From: Klebsiella planticola ATCC 33531
Lineage (GTDB): Bacteria; Pseudomonadota; Gammaproteobacteria; Enterobacterales; Enterobacteriaceae
Assembly: GCF_000735435.1 (NCBI RefSeq)
Contig: NZ_JMPP01000022.1
Location: 89,122-153,121, forward strand
Length of the DNA: 64,000 bases
Reading direction: 5' to 3'
Below the pieces are notes generated by a model. It searched no databases. It saw only the letters and a list, made by a program, of their open reading frames with translations, and was not told where the DNA came from. A program made the translations under genes and the position numbers. Of the stretch, positions 1-13,818 are shown piece by piece. The first letter of the stretch is position 1, and every line of letters starts with the position of its first letter.

Positions 1-519
1 GGCGTGACGACCGGCAATACGCTGGATATCGTGCGTGCCGTGGAGGAGAACCGACTCGATCTCGGACTGGTCACGCTTCCGGCGCACGGGCGCAACCTGG
101 CAATAGCCCCGCTGGTGGAAGAGGAGTTTGTGTTTATTTTTGCCTGCGGACAGGATGCGCTGCCGCTGGAGCTGACGCCGGAGGTGCTGCAGGCGCTGCC
201 GCTGATTGCCTTTGAGGCCGGAAGCGGAACCCGGGAGCTGATTGATGGCTGGTTTCGTGCTAGCGGGCGCGATATTTCGCCAGTGATGCAGCTGGGCAGT
301 ATTGAAGCCATCAAGCGAATGGTGCGTGCCGGACTGGGATACAGCATTGTTCCACGCATGGCGGTGGCGCATCATGACGATCGGCAGGGGTTACGCGTTC
401 AATCGCTGACGCCAGTACTCCACCGTCAGTTGGGAGTCGTGATGCGTCAGGATAAAATTCTCAGCAAAGGGATCGGCGAAATGCTGCGCCTGCTGCGAGA
501 GGTGCAGTTTACCGTTTAA
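1..519 (+). CDS. LysR-family regulator, C-terminal part (cut by window edge)
   Basis: The reading frame is open from base 1 and ends at a TAA at 517-519, so only about the last 172 residues are present. They look like the second half of a LysR effector-binding domain: an early stretch with RLDLGLVTLP, the hinge-like AFEAGSGTRELIDGWF, and IEAIKRMVRAGLGYSIVPRMAV, the usual pattern where the domain closes over its ligand. The DNA-binding helix-turn-helix lies outside the window. The effector and target cannot be told. E. coli has yfgH/yfgI next to yfgG, so this regulator is a local difference. Confidence 0.85.
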   Translation, partial: GVTTGNTLDIVRAVEENRLDLGLVTLPAHGRNLAIAPLVEEEFVFIFACGQDALPLELTPEVLQALPLIAFEAGSGTRELIDGWFRASGRDISPVMQLGSIEAIKRMVRAGLGYSIVPRMAVAHHDDRQGLRVQSLTPVLHRQLGVVMRQDKILSKGIGEMLRLLREVQFTV

Positions 520-561
520 AGCAATGTCATGCCGTACTGGCTGGCACCGTAATGTGCTGGC

Positions 562-753
562 TTATTCCCGCGGCGTGGTATCAACCGGGAGCGTCGATTG
601 CTGGGACTCGATCTTGTCCTGATGATGATACCAGGCGCCAATAGAAGAGTAGACAAAGCGTCCAAAGAAGAAGATAAAGCTGATAAGCAGTACGATACGG
701 GTCATGCGACGGTTAAATCGATGTCGTTTACGCATACTGGGTGCCTGACTCAC
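562..753 (-). CDS. yfgG: YfgG, small single-span membrane protein (DUF2633)
   Basis: A 63-residue protein matching E. coli YfgG in length and sequence type: a basic N-terminus with MRKRHRFNRRMTR, one hydrophobic segment (about residues 19-34, IVLLISFIFFFGRFVY), and a polar tail. It is probably an inner-membrane protein. E. coli YfgG has been linked to nickel and cobalt tolerance; nothing here proves that. I chose the GTG at 751-753 because AAGGA lies about eight bases upstream and the length equals the E. coli protein. The longer frame reaching 855 has no support. Confidence 0.8.
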   Translation of the reverse strand: MSQAPSMRKRHRFNRRMTRIVLLISFIFFFGRFVYSSIGAWYHHQDKIESQQSTLPVDTTPRE

Positions 754-1105
754 AAAAGGTTCCTTGAGGTATACCCACAACTGGGGCGATAAGGGTATTA
801 AGGCACAGGAATGCAGCAGGGTCAATTGATGAGGATGTAAAAATCCGCCGCTCAAACATTACTTAATGTTATGTAAGATAATTATCACATTCACATCCTT
901 TTTCTTTCATTCGAACAGACGCATAAAAATAAGCTTTATTAATCATAGCTAAAAGGTTTATTGATTTATATCAACAGTCCGCGTGTGCTGATAACTAAAA
1001 TCTCTTGCCTGTTCCGCGTAGGTATTCCTTATGCGGCTAGGATGGTTAGGTTGGATGCCTGCCTGAATATACCCTGCGGGAATTTGGGTTATCTGTCGAG
1101 CATCA
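754..1105. other. Intergenic region between yfgG and pdeA
   Basis: The 352 bases between two divergent genes hold the yfgG ribosome site at one end and the FNR-type pdeA promoter at 961-1001. The remainder (about 800-950) is AT-rich, with no open frame or hairpin that I can support. Confidence 0.6.
961..1001 (+). promoter_or_regulatory. FNR box and -10 of pdeA
   Basis: Bases 961-974 read TTGATTTATATCAA, an exact TTGAT-N4-ATCAA FNR site. A TAAAAT -10 lies at 996-1001. A start near 1009 would place the FNR centre at about -41.5, the class II activation position. E. coli yfgF/pdeA is reported to be an FNR-dependent anaerobic gene, which agrees. Confidence 0.8.
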
Positions 1106-3334
1106 ATGAAAATAATTAAACGATACAGACAATATCGGGATAAATGGTGGGCGCTGCCGCTGATTTTACCCCTGCTTTTACTGCCTCTGGCACGAGGGGC
1201 AAATACCTATGCTGAGCTGGGCGGTAGTGAAGTTTCGCTTTACTATTTGCCGTTGGCGCTGGTCCAGAGTCTTATGCTGTTTTTTGATGTGGCGGCGCTG
1301 CCCGGCATTATCATCGGCCTGCTGTGCACCGTGGCCCGGGGAATGAGTCCGTGGGAAGCCATTGTGGTCGTTTTTCATTTTCTTATCCCGGCGGTTCTGT
1401 GCTGGGGCGGCTATCGGATTTTTGTGCCGCGCCGGCAGCATATTTACCATGGTAACGTGAGCCTGATGCCGTATCGTCTGTTCTGGCAGATGCTGCTGCC
1501 TTCGTTCATTTTTCTCGTGCTTTCTCAGGTTGCCGAGTATCTTGGCATGCACCCGCGGATGACGGAACTGGCTGGGGTTGATCCGTTAAGTTTACGCTCG
1601 CTGATTACTTTTCAGGCCTTGATGGTGGGCGGTTTAACCGGTGTTCCGCTGTGCTATTTCTTGATTCGTATTCTTCGCAATCCTTTTTATCTGCGTAGTT
1701 TTATTTCACAAGCGAAGTTACAGGTTGATCCAAAAATAAAATGTGGTGAATTTGTTTTATGGTCGATAACATTGTTAATGTTATTGGGTTTGTTATTAAT
1801 ACCGCTGAATGGTCAGAGTACGATATTTAGCACAAACTATACATTGTCATTACTCATGCCGGTAATGTTGTGGGGAGCGATGCGCTTTGGCTATCGCTGT
1901 ATCGCAATGATTTGGACGCCGGTTTTAATCATCATTATTCACTTTCATTATCGCTATTTGCCTTTTTCTCCGGGATATGACAATCAGCTGGCCATTACCT
2001 CTTCGAGCTATCTGGTGTTCTCATTTATTATTACTTATATGGCCATGCTGGCGACCCAGCAGCGTCTGATTCATGCCAGGGTACGGCGGATGGCGTTTCT
2101 CGATCCGGTTGTCCATATGCCCAATTTACGGGCGCTGAGTCGGTCGCTGGACAGTTCAATGTGGTCGGTGCTGTGCTTTTTACGCATTCCTGAGCTGGAG
2201 CTGCTGGGGCGCCATTATGGCGTTATGCTGCGCATTCAATATAAACAAAAACTGGCTGAACATCTGGGCGACTTACTCCAGCCGAACGAGGCCGTTCACC
2301 ATCTGTCAGGACACGAGCTGGTACTCCGTCTGAACAGCGGCGATCATAAGGCGCGTATTGCCGCGCTGGATGAGCGTATACGACAGTTTCGCTTTATCTG
2401 GGATGGTATACCTCTGCAGCCTGCGGTAGGGATGAGTTACTGCAGCGTCCGCTCACCGGTGAAGCACCTCTATTTGCTTTTAGGCGAGCTGAATAATATT
2501 GCAGATCTGTCTCTGACCAGCGGCCAGCCAGAAAATATGCAGCGTCGCGGGGCGGTGCATATTCAGCATGGCTTACGGGATAAAGTGGCGATGATGAACC
2601 AGATCCAGCAGGCGCTGGAGCAGAATCGTTTTTGTCTGATGGCGCAGCCGATCGTCGGTATTCGCGGTGACAACTATTATGAAGTTCTGCTGCGCATGGC
2701 GGGAGATGACGGGAAGCTCATTTACCCGGATGATTTTCTCCCGGTGGCGCATGAGTTTGGCCTGTCATCCCGTATTGACCTGTGGGTGCTGGAGAATACG
2801 CTCGCCTTTATGAACCTGCACCGAAAAGTTTTACCCGGGCTGCGGCTGGCGGTGAATCTTTCGCCGGCCTCCGTCAGCAGGAGCCAGTTCCCTGGCGAGG
2901 TGGAACGACTGCTGGCGCAGTATCATGTTGAACCGTGGCAGTTACTATTTGAGTTAACGGAAAACCATTCGCTCAGCAACCCTGAGCAGGCACGGCAAAC
3001 GCTGGCGCATTTGCAGGCGCTGGGGTGTCGGGTGGCAATCGATGACTTTGGTACCGGCTATGCCAGCTACGCGCGCCTGAAAACTCTGAACGTTGATCTG
3101 CTGAAGATTGACGGCAGCTTTATTCGTAATTTGCACTCCAGCAGTCTTGATTATCAGGTCGTGGCATCGATTTGCCATCTGGCGCGGATGAAGAATATGC
3201 AGGTGGTTGCGGAGTATGTGGAAACGCCGGAGATTCGACAGGCGGCGCTGTCATTGGGGATTGATTATCTGCAGGGGTATGAGATTGGCCAACCGGTTCC
3301 ACTGGCGTCTCTGGTGACGGCTGAAGCGAGTTGA
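1106..3334 (+). CDS. pdeA: PdeA (YfgF), membrane c-di-GMP phosphodiesterase
   Basis: 742 residues, close to E. coli YfgF (747). Residues 1-310 form a MASE1-like block with about eight membrane segments. Residues 320-470 are a GGDEF-type domain without the GGDEF signature (LSGHELVLRL stands there), so it should not make c-di-GMP. Residues 490-735 are an EAL domain. The signature is EVL rather than EAL (residues 526-528, YEVLLRM), but DDFGTGYASY at 646 and the lysine of LLKIDGSF are kept, so hydrolysis of c-di-GMP is expected. The ATG at 1106 directly follows a short untranslated leader from the FNR promoter. The gene converges on ppx. Confidence 0.93.
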   Translation: MKIIKRYRQYRDKWWALPLILPLLLLPLARGANTYAELGGSEVSLYYLPLALVQSLMLFFDVAALPGIIIGLLCTVARGMSPWEAIVVVFHFLIPAVLCWGGYRIFVPRRQHIYHGNVSLMPYRLFWQMLLPSFIFLVLSQVAEYLGMHPRMTELAGVDPLSLRSLITFQALMVGGLTGVPLCYFLIRILRNPFYLRSFISQAKLQVDPKIKCGEFVLWSITLLMLLGLLLIPLNGQSTIFSTNYTLSLLMPVMLWGAMRFGYRCIAMIWTPVLIIIIHFHYRYLPFSPGYDNQLAITSSSYLVFSFIITYMAMLATQQRLIHARVRRMAFLDPVVHMPNLRALSRSLDSSMWSVLCFLRIPELELLGRHYGVMLRIQYKQKLAEHLGDLLQPNEAVHHLSGHELVLRLNSGDHKARIAALDERIRQFRFIWDGIPLQPAVGMSYCSVRSPVKHLYLLLGELNNIADLSLTSGQPENMQRRGAVHIQHGLRDKVAMMNQIQQALEQNRFCLMAQPIVGIRGDNYYEVLLRMAGDDGKLIYPDDFLPVAHEFGLSSRIDLWVLENTLAFMNLHRKVLPGLRLAVNLSPASVSRSQFPGEVERLLAQYHVEPWQLLFELTENHSLSNPEQARQTLAHLQALGCRVAIDDFGTGYASYARLKTLNVDLLKIDGSFIRNLHSSSLDYQVVASICHLARMKNMQVVAEYVETPEIRQAALSLGIDYLQGYEIGQPVPLASLVTAEAS

Positions 3335-3347
3335 CGGGGAAGAAACG

Positions 3348-3370
3348 GGCCGGGTGAGAGCAACCCGGCC
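3348..3370. terminator. Hairpin between pdeA and ppx
   Basis: GGCCGGGT (3348-3355) pairs with ACCCGGCC (3363-3370) over a seven-base loop. It lies between two convergent stop codons. There is no clear T tract on either side, so it may be a weak or factor-assisted bidirectional terminator. Confidence 0.5.
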
Positions 3371-3376
3371 TCGGGA

Positions 3377-4915
3377 CTAGTTTTTGCTGTCCGGCTCTTC
3401 TTCGGCGATTTTCAACAGCCAGTCAGGAACGCCTTCCCAGTACTGCTGTTCTTTTTCCAGATCGAGCAGCACCAGCGCATTCTGGCTGAACCAGTCGTGC
3501 GGGAAGACCAGCGTCCAGTGATTGGCTTCGGTCTTCAGCCTGAGCGTGGGCGGGGTGGTGGTCGCCTGACGCTGGTTGTTCAGCAAAATACCAAGGCGTA
3601 AAAGCTGAATGAGCGGCAGGAACTGCTTTTTCTTAAACAGCGTAAAGCGGGGCAAATCATCCAGCTTGATCGCTTTACGGTGATAGCGAACCAGCGTCGC
3701 CATCAGCATTTGCTGCTCCTGATTGAAGCCCGGCAAATCGCTGTTTTGCAGAATATAAGCCGAGTGGCGGTGCATTCCGCTGTGGTTAATATTCAACCCC
3801 ACTTCGTGCAGCATCACCGCCCATTTCAACAACGCCGACAGATTCGGGTTGTCCAGTTTGGGGTTCTGTTCCTGCCACTGCTCGAATATATGGGTGGTGG
3901 TTTCCAGTACCCGACGCGCCTGTTCGCGGTCAATGTTGTACTGGTTTGCCAGACTTTGCGCGGTGCGGCTGCGGATATCCTGATGGCGAAAACGTCCCTC
4001 CATCTCATACAGCACGCCTTCACGCAGCGCGCCATCAGACAAGCGCAGCTCTTTGATCGCCAGCGCATCGAAAACGCCGCAGAGGATAGCCAGCCCAGGA
4101 GCAAACACCGCTTTGCGTTCTTCCGACAGACCCGGCAGGCTGAGCGCGTCAAAGTTTTTATACTTCAACACTTCATCCACCAGCATTTCAAGGCGTTCCG
4201 GGGTGATAAAACCGTCTTTCTCACCCATCGCCACCAGCACTTCCTGCGCAGCTTTAATGGTGCCGGAGGCGCCCAGCGCCACATTCCAGCCCTGGATGCG
4301 GAACTGCCACGCCAGCGTTTCCAGCTTCTGCACGGCCGACAGACGCGCGCGCTGGAAATTCTCTTTGTTGATGGTGCCGCCGGGGAAATAGATCTGCGAG
4401 AAGCTGACGCAGCCCATACGACGGCTCTCAACCAGACGCGGTTCGAAATCCTCGCCAATCACCAGCTCTGTCGACCCACCGCCGATATCGATGACCAGCT
4501 TACGGCCCCGTTCCGGCTGCGTATGCTCGACGCCCATAAAAATCAGACGCGCCTCTTCGTTACCGGAGATTATCTCTATCGGATAGGGAATCACCTTTTC
4601 CGCGCGCTTGAGAAATTCCGCGGCGTTGGCGGCCTGGCGTAAGGTGTGTGTCCCGACGATGCAGACGCTGGAGGGAGAAAAACCCTGCAGGCGTTCGGCA
4701 AACAGCGACAGGCAATTAAGCCCGCGGGCGATCGCCTCTTCGCTGAGCACGGAATTTTCATCCAGTCCATCGGCCAGGTGAACCCGCTGTTTCAGGCGGC
4801 CGATGATCTGCATGGCTCCGTCGACGACGCGAGCGATCACCATATGAAAACTGTTTGAACCAAGGTCGACCGCAGCGAACTCCTGCGGACGAGGGGTTTT
4901 TTCGTTTATTGGCAT
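3377..4915 (-). CDS. ppx: Exopolyphosphatase
   Basis: 512 residues (E. coli Ppx 513). It removes terminal phosphates from inorganic polyphosphate and also belongs to the GppA family. The N-terminal sugar-kinase/HSP70-like fold shows [13 protein letters not shown] (phosphate loop 1) and [14 protein letters not shown] (phosphate loop 2). The C-terminal half resembles the HD-type helical domain, with [18 protein letters not shown]. It starts three bases after the ppk stop codon, so both are translated from one message. The pairing of polyphosphate synthesis and breakdown in one operon is the E. coli arrangement. Confidence 0.96.
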   Translation of the reverse strand: MPINEKTPRPQEFAAVDLGSNSFHMVIARVVDGAMQIIGRLKQRVHLADGLDENSVLSEEAIARGLNCLSLFAERLQGFSPSSVCIVGTHTLRQAANAAEFLKRAEKVIPYPIEIISGNEEARLIFMGVEHTQPERGRKLVIDIGGGSTELVIGEDFEPRLVESRRMGCVSFSQIYFPGGTINKENFQRARLSAVQKLETLAWQFRIQGWNVALGASGTIKAAQEVLVAMGEKDGFITPERLEMLVDEVLKYKNFDALSLPGLSEERKAVFAPGLAILCGVFDALAIKELRLSDGALREGVLYEMEGRFRHQDIRSRTAQSLANQYNIDREQARRVLETTTHIFEQWQEQNPKLDNPNLSALLKWAVMLHEVGLNINHSGMHRHSAYILQNSDLPGFNQEQQMLMATLVRYHRKAIKLDDLPRFTLFKKKQFLPLIQLLRLGILLNNQRQATTTPPTLRLKTEANHWTLVFPHDWFSQNALVLLDLEKEQQYWEGVPDWLLKIAEEEPDSKN

Positions 4916-4918
4916 AGG

Positions 4919-6979
4919 TTAGTCGGGTTGTTCGAGTGATTTGAGATAATCGTAAATCGCCAGCTGTGCGCGCACTTTACGGCGATTGCCGCGCGGCACA
5001 TAGCGATTACTCAGTTCTTTATCAAGATAGCGTGCTTTGACCGTATCGTTGAATAAGAGATCAAAAATATCCAGTACGCGCTGCTTCAAACGCGGATCCA
5101 GCAGCGGCGCGGCGACCTCAATACGGTAGTCAATATTACGCGTCATCCAGTCAGCAGAGGAGAGCCAAACCTGTTTGTCGCCGCCATTTTCGAAAACATA
5201 GACGCGGTCGTGCTCAAGGAAGCGGTCGACGATACTGGTGACGCGAATATTTTCGCTGATCCCTTCCAGCCCAGGAATCAAAGAGCACATGCCACGAATC
5301 AACAGGTTAACGGGAACCCCGGAGCTTGACGCGGCATAAAGTCGATCCACCAGTCCTTTATCGACCAGGTTGTTCAGCTTCAGCGTGATGCCAGAAGGCT
5401 GACCGTTCTGGGCGTTGGCGATTTCTCTGTCGATCATTTCATACAGCAGGCGACGCGAGTTCTGCGGTGAAACCAGTAGGTAATCGAAGCTCACCGGTCG
5501 ATATGGGTTTTCGATAAAGTTAAAGACGCGGCGCACTTCATTGGTGATACGTGCATCTGCCGTCAGCAGCGAATAGTCGGTGTACAGACGGGCGGTTTTT
5601 TCGTTGAAGTTACCGGTCCCGATATGCGCGTAGCGGACGACTTCGTCTCCCTCTTTGCGCGAGATCAGGAACAGCTTGGCGTGAATTTTCAGCCCCGGCG
5701 CGGAGAAGATAACGTGTACCCCCGCTTCGGTCAGACGTTTCGCCCAATGAATGTTGGCTTCTTCGTCGAAACGCGCCTGCAGCTCCACCACCACGGTGAC
5801 TTTTTTCCCGTTATGGGCGGCGTGGATCATCGAGTCGATGATGCGTGAATCTTTGGCAACGCGATAAATATTGATTTTGATTGCCAGCACGCTCGGATCG
5901 AATGAGGCCTGGCGCAGCAGTTCCAGCACGTGCTCAAAGGTATGATACGGGTAGTACAGCAGCACGTCGCGTTCGCGAATGGCATCAAACCCGTTGCGGA
6001 ACTTATCGAACCAGGTGTGGCGCAGGCGCGGCAGCGGCTTGTTGACCAGATTAGCCTTACCGACGTTCGGGAAGCCGATAAAGTCTTTAAAATTATGATA
6101 GCGCCCGCCGGGCAGCATTGAGTCGTAGCGTGAAATGGAGAACATCTCGCGCAGCATTTCAACCATGGTGTCCGGCATATCGCGCTGATAAACAAAACGC
6201 ACCGGTTCCGCCGTCAGACGCTGTTTCAGACTTGAAGACATCAGCTCCATCAGGCTCGACTCCATCTCGTGCACCAGATCGTACTCGGCGTCACGGGTCA
6301 TTTTCATCGAGTAGGCGTTCAGCGCATCGTAGTCAAAGAAGCCTTTAAAGATATCATCGAGGCAGTAACGCAGGATGTTATCAAGCAAGATCATTGGCTT
6401 GCGGCGACGCGGTGCTTCCGGCGGCAGATTGACGAACCGCGGGACTTTATCTGACGGAATCTCCAGCAGGGCGTAGTTGATGGTTTCCCCGCGGATGATT
6501 TCGACCGCCAGATAGGTGTAATCATCTTTCAGGAACTGGATCAGGTCCGTTTCAGGGTTAATCAGGATCGGGGTGATGTGCTGACGCAGGTACTGTTTAA
6601 AATAGTTGCGTAGCCAGGACTGCTGATTCACCGAGAGCTGGCGTTCATTGATCAAAAAGATCTGGTTACGCGCCATTTCCAGCAGCAGCTCATTATACAG
6701 GCTGTCAAATTCCTGATCGGCCTTCAGAACGCGGGCCTGAATTTTGCCTAACAAATGGCGAGAATGGGCGGTACTCCCTTGTTCTTCGCTAATTATGATG
6801 CGGCGCTTAAGTTCAGCGAAGCGCACTTTATAAAATTCATCGAGGTTGTTGGAGTAGATGCCCAAAAAGCGCATGCGCTCAATCAGTGGATTGCTTTTAT
6901 CCGCCGCTTCCTGAAGTACGCGTTCGTTAAAGGACAACCAGCTGAGTTCTTTCTCGATATATAGCTTTTCCTGGCCCAT
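4919..6979 (-). CDS. ppk: Polyphosphate kinase 1
   Basis: 686 residues (E. coli 688). It reversibly moves the gamma phosphate of ATP onto a polyphosphate chain at the inner membrane. Both active-site histidines of the phospholipase D-like fold are visible: H433 in LKIHAKLF, the autophosphorylated residue, and H452 in [11 protein letters not shown]. The N-terminal domain begins with [18 protein letters not shown], typical of the family. It is the first gene of ppk-ppx, with a Pho-box-like array about 75 bases upstream, so phosphate starvation control by PhoB is likely. Confidence 0.97.
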   Translation of the reverse strand: MGQEKLYIEKELSWLSFNERVLQEAADKSNPLIERMRFLGIYSNNLDEFYKVRFAELKRRIIISEEQGSTAHSRHLLGKIQARVLKADQEFDSLYNELLLEMARNQIFLINERQLSVNQQSWLRNYFKQYLRQHITPILINPETDLIQFLKDDYTYLAVEIIRGETINYALLEIPSDKVPRFVNLPPEAPRRRKPMILLDNILRYCLDDIFKGFFDYDALNAYSMKMTRDAEYDLVHEMESSLMELMSSSLKQRLTAEPVRFVYQRDMPDTMVEMLREMFSISRYDSMLPGGRYHNFKDFIGFPNVGKANLVNKPLPRLRHTWFDKFRNGFDAIRERDVLLYYPYHTFEHVLELLRQASFDPSVLAIKINIYRVAKDSRIIDSMIHAAHNGKKVTVVVELQARFDEEANIHWAKRLTEAGVHVIFSAPGLKIHAKLFLISRKEGDEVVRYAHIGTGNFNEKTARLYTDYSLLTADARITNEVRRVFNFIENPYRPVSFDYLLVSPQNSRRLLYEMIDREIANAQNGQPSGITLKLNNLVDKGLVDRLYAASSSGVPVNLLIRGMCSLIPGLEGISENIRVTSIVDRFLEHDRVYVFENGGDKQVWLSSADWMTRNIDYRIEVAAPLLDPRLKQRVLDIFDLLFNDTVKARYLDKELSNRYVPRGNRRKVRAQLAIYDYLKSLEQPD

Positions 6980-7029
6980 TACAACTCACACTCCGGTTGA
7001 TTGATGTTGCTTTTTCATTATGGCGAGCT

Positions 7030-7069
7030 TTGCCATTGAATGTCCAACTATGTCAAAGAAGTATGACAG
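7030..7069 (-). promoter_or_regulatory. Pho-box-like array upstream of ppk
   Basis: Read on the minus strand, 7069-7052 is CTGTCAT-ACTT-CTTTGAC, close to the Pho box pattern of two CTGTCAT-type sevenmers four bases apart. Weaker sevenmers continue at the same 11-base step (TTGGACA, then ATGGCAA). This is consistent with several PhoB dimers in tandem. The first two units are the convincing ones. Confidence 0.6.
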
Positions 7070-7252
7070 TTTTCTTTCAATGTGCTGTGAACAAAAACGA
7101 TGGCGAGCGAGTGCCCATATTGTGTGCAAAGCGAGGCCGTGCCTGGAGATATACAGGGCAAAAATCATCGCTGATTTGAACAAAACCGGGGGAAAGCGGC
7201 TGGCGCTGAACCAATAAAAGGCGCCTCTGGCGAGTGCCGGAGACGCTGATGA

Positions 7253-11528
<4,276 letters not shown>

Positions 11529-11551
11529 AACTCCCCTCAAGCCTTGTGCGA

Positions 11552-11574
11552 CCCCGCCTGCGCGGGGTTTTTTT
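11552..11574 (+). terminator. Terminator of the bglK operon
   Basis: CCCCGC (11552-11557), loop CTGC, GCGGGG (11562-11567), then seven T. A standard intrinsic terminator that insulates the bgl pair from upp. Confidence 0.9.
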
Positions 11575-11663
11575 ATTTTGTTTTATACTGGCTCAGGCAG
11601 CGCAAAGCATTTTGGTTGATCCCGGTCAAACATATCGGCTATGGCGCAAATGGAAAAAAGCGG

Positions 11664-11685
11664 TATAATCCCGCGATTTTTTTTG
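11664..11685 (+). promoter_or_regulatory. upp -10 and UTP-sensing initial T tract
   Basis: TATAAT at 11664-11669 is followed by GA and eight T at 11675-11684. The same layout in E. coli upp gives start-site switching and UTP-dependent reiterative transcription: high UTP causes slippage on the T:A tract and lowers expression. The tract is conserved here, so the same control is expected. Confidence 0.75.
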
Positions 11686-11711
11686 TGGCTGCCCCTCAGA
11701 GGAGAAAGAGA

Positions 11712-12338
11712 ATGAAGATTGTGGAAGTGAAACACCCGCTCGTCAAACACAAGCTGGGCCTGATGCGTGAGCACGACATCAGCACCAAACGCTTCCGTGA
11801 ACTTGCCTCAGAGGTAGGTAGCTTGCTGACTTATGAAGCCACTGCCGATCTGCAGACCGAGAAAGTCACCATCGAGGGCTGGAATGGTCCGGTAGAAATC
11901 GAGCAGATCAAAGGGAAGAAAATCACCGTTGTGCCAATTCTGCGCGCCGGTCTGGGGATGATGGAAGGGGTTCTGGAGCACGTACCGAGCGCGCGTATCA
12001 GCGTGGTGGGGATCTATCGTGACGAAGAGACGCTGGAGCCGGTTCCTTATTTCCAGAAGCTGGTGTCGAATATCGACGAACGCATGGCGCTGGTGGTTGA
12101 CCCGATGCTGGCAACCGGTGGTTCGATGATCGCCACTATCGACCTGCTGAAAAAAGCGGGCTGCTCCAGCATTAAGGTGCTGGTTCTGGTGGCGGCGCCG
12201 GAAGGGATTGCCGCGCTGGAGAAAGCGCATCCGGATGTTGAGATGTATACCGCATCCATTGACCAGGGCCTCAACGAGCACGGATACATTATTCCGGGGC
12301 TCGGCGATGCCGGCGATAAGATTTTTGGTACCAAGTGA
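11712..12338 (+). CDS. upp: Uracil phosphoribosyltransferase
   Basis: 208 residues as in E. coli. It makes UMP from uracil and PRPP for pyrimidine salvage. The PRPP loop is [11 protein letters not shown], and the C-terminal uracil-binding part has [19 protein letters not shown] chose the ATG at 11712, preceded by GAGGAGAAAGAG; the frame is open 168 bases further upstream but crosses the bgl terminator and the promoter. It is followed by a hairpin and then uraA, the matching transporter. Confidence 0.97.
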   Translation: MKIVEVKHPLVKHKLGLMREHDISTKRFRELASEVGSLLTYEATADLQTEKVTIEGWNGPVEIEQIKGKKITVVPILRAGLGMMEGVLEHVPSARISVVGIYRDEETLEPVPYFQKLVSNIDERMALVVDPMLATGGSMIATIDLLKKAGCSSIKVLVLVAAPEGIAALEKAHPDVEMYTASIDQGLNEHGYIIPGLGDAGDKIFGTK

Positions 12339-12355
12339 TTGCATAGATAATAAGA

Positions 12356-12383
12356 AGCCGACTTTAAGAGTCGGCTTTTTTTT
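12356..12383 (+). terminator. Intrinsic terminator between upp and uraA
   Basis: AGCCGACT (12356-12363) pairs with AGTCGGCT (12369-12376), followed by an eight-T run. It should reduce readthrough from upp into uraA, giving less permease than enzyme. Confidence 0.85.
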
Positions 12384-12434
12384 GAATAAAACAAACTCAC
12401 AGCAACTAATAAACGACTCTTAGAGGAAAACGCT

Positions 12435-13724
12435 ATGACGCGCCGCGCAATCGGGGTGAGTGAAAGACCGCCGCTTTTACAGACTATCCCACTGAGTTTG
12501 CAGCATCTGTTCGCTATGTTTGGCGCAACGGTTCTGGTGCCCGTTCTGTTTCATATCAACCCGGCTACCGTCCTGCTGTTTAACGGTATTGGGACATTGC
12601 TGTATCTTTTCATCTGTAAGGGAAAAATCCCGGCCTATCTCGGATCGAGCTTCGCGTTTATCTCCCCGGTTCTGCTGCTGTTGCCGCTGGGGTATGAAGT
12701 GGCGCTGGGTGGCTTCATTATGTGCGGCGCGCTGTTCTGCATCGTCTCCTTTATTGTCAAAAAAGCCGGCACCGGCTGGCTGGACGTGATGTTCCCGCCG
12801 GCGGCCATGGGGGCCATTGTCGCGGTTATCGGCCTCGAACTGGCGGGCGTCGCTGCCAATATGGCCGGCCTGCTGCCGGCTGACGGGCAGTCGCCGGATA
12901 GTAAAACCATCATTATTTCGATGGTGACGCTGGCGGTGACGGTTTTCGGTTCGGTGCTGTTTCGCGGTTTCATGGCCATTATCCCGATTCTCATCGGCGT
13001 ACTGGTCGGCTACGCGCTCTCTTTCGTGATGGGCGTTGTCGACACTACGCCGATCGCCGAGGCGCACTGGTTCGCCCTGCCGACGTTCTACACGCCGCGT
13101 TTTGAATGGTTTGCTATCTTCACCATTCTGCCTGCTGCGCTGGTGGTGATTGCCGAGCACGTCGGCCACCTGGTGGTGACGGCGAATATCGTTAAAAAAG
13201 ATCTGATCCGCGATCCCGGGCTGCATCGTTCGATGTTTGCGAACGGCCTGTCGACGATGATCTCCGGCTTCTTTGGGTCGACGCCCAACACCACTTACGG
13301 CGAGAACATCGGCGTGATGGCGATCACCCGCGTCTACAGTACCTGGGTTATCGGCGGGGCGGCAGTCTTCGCGATTCTGCTCTCCTGCGTGGGTAAACTG
13401 GCGGCGGCGATTCAGATTATCCCGCTGCCGGTAATGGGCGGCGTTTCTCTGCTGCTGTACGGGGTGATCGGCGCATCCGGTATCCGCGTGTTGATCGAGT
13501 CGAAAGTGGACTACAACAAGGCGCAGAATTTGATTCTGACCTCCGTGATTCTGATCATTGGCGTCAGCGGCGCGAAAGTGCACATTGGCGCGGCGGAGCT
13601 GAAAGGCATGGCGCTGGCGACAATTGTCGGCGTGGGTCTGAGTCTGATTTTCAAACTGATCAGCGTCCTGCGTCCGGAAGAGGTTGTGCTGGATGCGGCC
13701 GACAGTGAAGAAGTAAAACATTAA
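12435..13724 (+). CDS. uraA: Uracil:proton symporter UraA
   Basis: 429 residues, same as E. coli UraA (NCS2/NAT family). It imports uracil with protons across the inner membrane, feeding Upp. Many hydrophobic segments cover residues 25-410. Family signatures are QHLFAMFGATVLVPVLF near the N-terminus, IAEHVGHLVV with the substrate/proton-binding Glu and His, and SSFAFISPVLLLLP. The strongly hydrophilic tail (RPEEVVLDAADSEEVKH) faces the cytoplasm. The start ATG has TTAGAGGAAAACGCT upstream. Confidence 0.96.
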   Translation: MTRRAIGVSERPPLLQTIPLSLQHLFAMFGATVLVPVLFHINPATVLLFNGIGTLLYLFICKGKIPAYLGSSFAFISPVLLLLPLGYEVALGGFIMCGALFCIVSFIVKKAGTGWLDVMFPPAAMGAIVAVIGLELAGVAANMAGLLPADGQSPDSKTIIISMVTLAVTVFGSVLFRGFMAIIPILIGVLVGYALSFVMGVVDTTPIAEAHWFALPTFYTPRFEWFAIFTILPAALVVIAEHVGHLVVTANIVKKDLIRDPGLHRSMFANGLSTMISGFFGSTPNTTYGENIGVMAITRVYSTWVIGGAAVFAILLSCVGKLAAAIQIIPLPVMGGVSLLLYGVIGASGIRVLIESKVDYNKAQNLILTSVILIIGVSGAKVHIGAAELKGMALATIVGVGLSLIFKLISVLRPEEVVLDAADSEEVKH

Positions 13725-13730
13725 TCCTGC

Positions 13731-13755
13731 AACCGGGCGGCGATCCCGCCCGGTT
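13731..13755 (+). terminator. Hairpin after uraA
   Basis: AACCGGGCGG (13731-13740) and CCGCCCGGTT (13746-13755) form a perfect ten-base stem with a five-base loop six bases after the uraA stop. There is no T run, so it may slow polymerase or protect the 3' end rather than terminate fully. Confidence 0.5.
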
Positions 13756-13818
13756 CTCTCGAGGCATACTTCGTGATAAACTCTTCGCGTTTTTCTGTAA
13801 GCCTATGATGAGGTCCAT

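Noticed and set aside
3680..4642. 320-codon open frame on the plus strand opposite ppx
   Set aside because: It lies entirely antisense to a well-conserved gene, has no ribosome site and a His/Gln/Arg-rich composition typical of antisense frames in GC-rich coding DNA.
12477..13721. 414-codon open frame opposite uraA
   Set aside because: Antisense to the permease; the protein would be extremely His/Asp/Arg/Gln-rich, the mirror of hydrophobic codons. No family resemblance.
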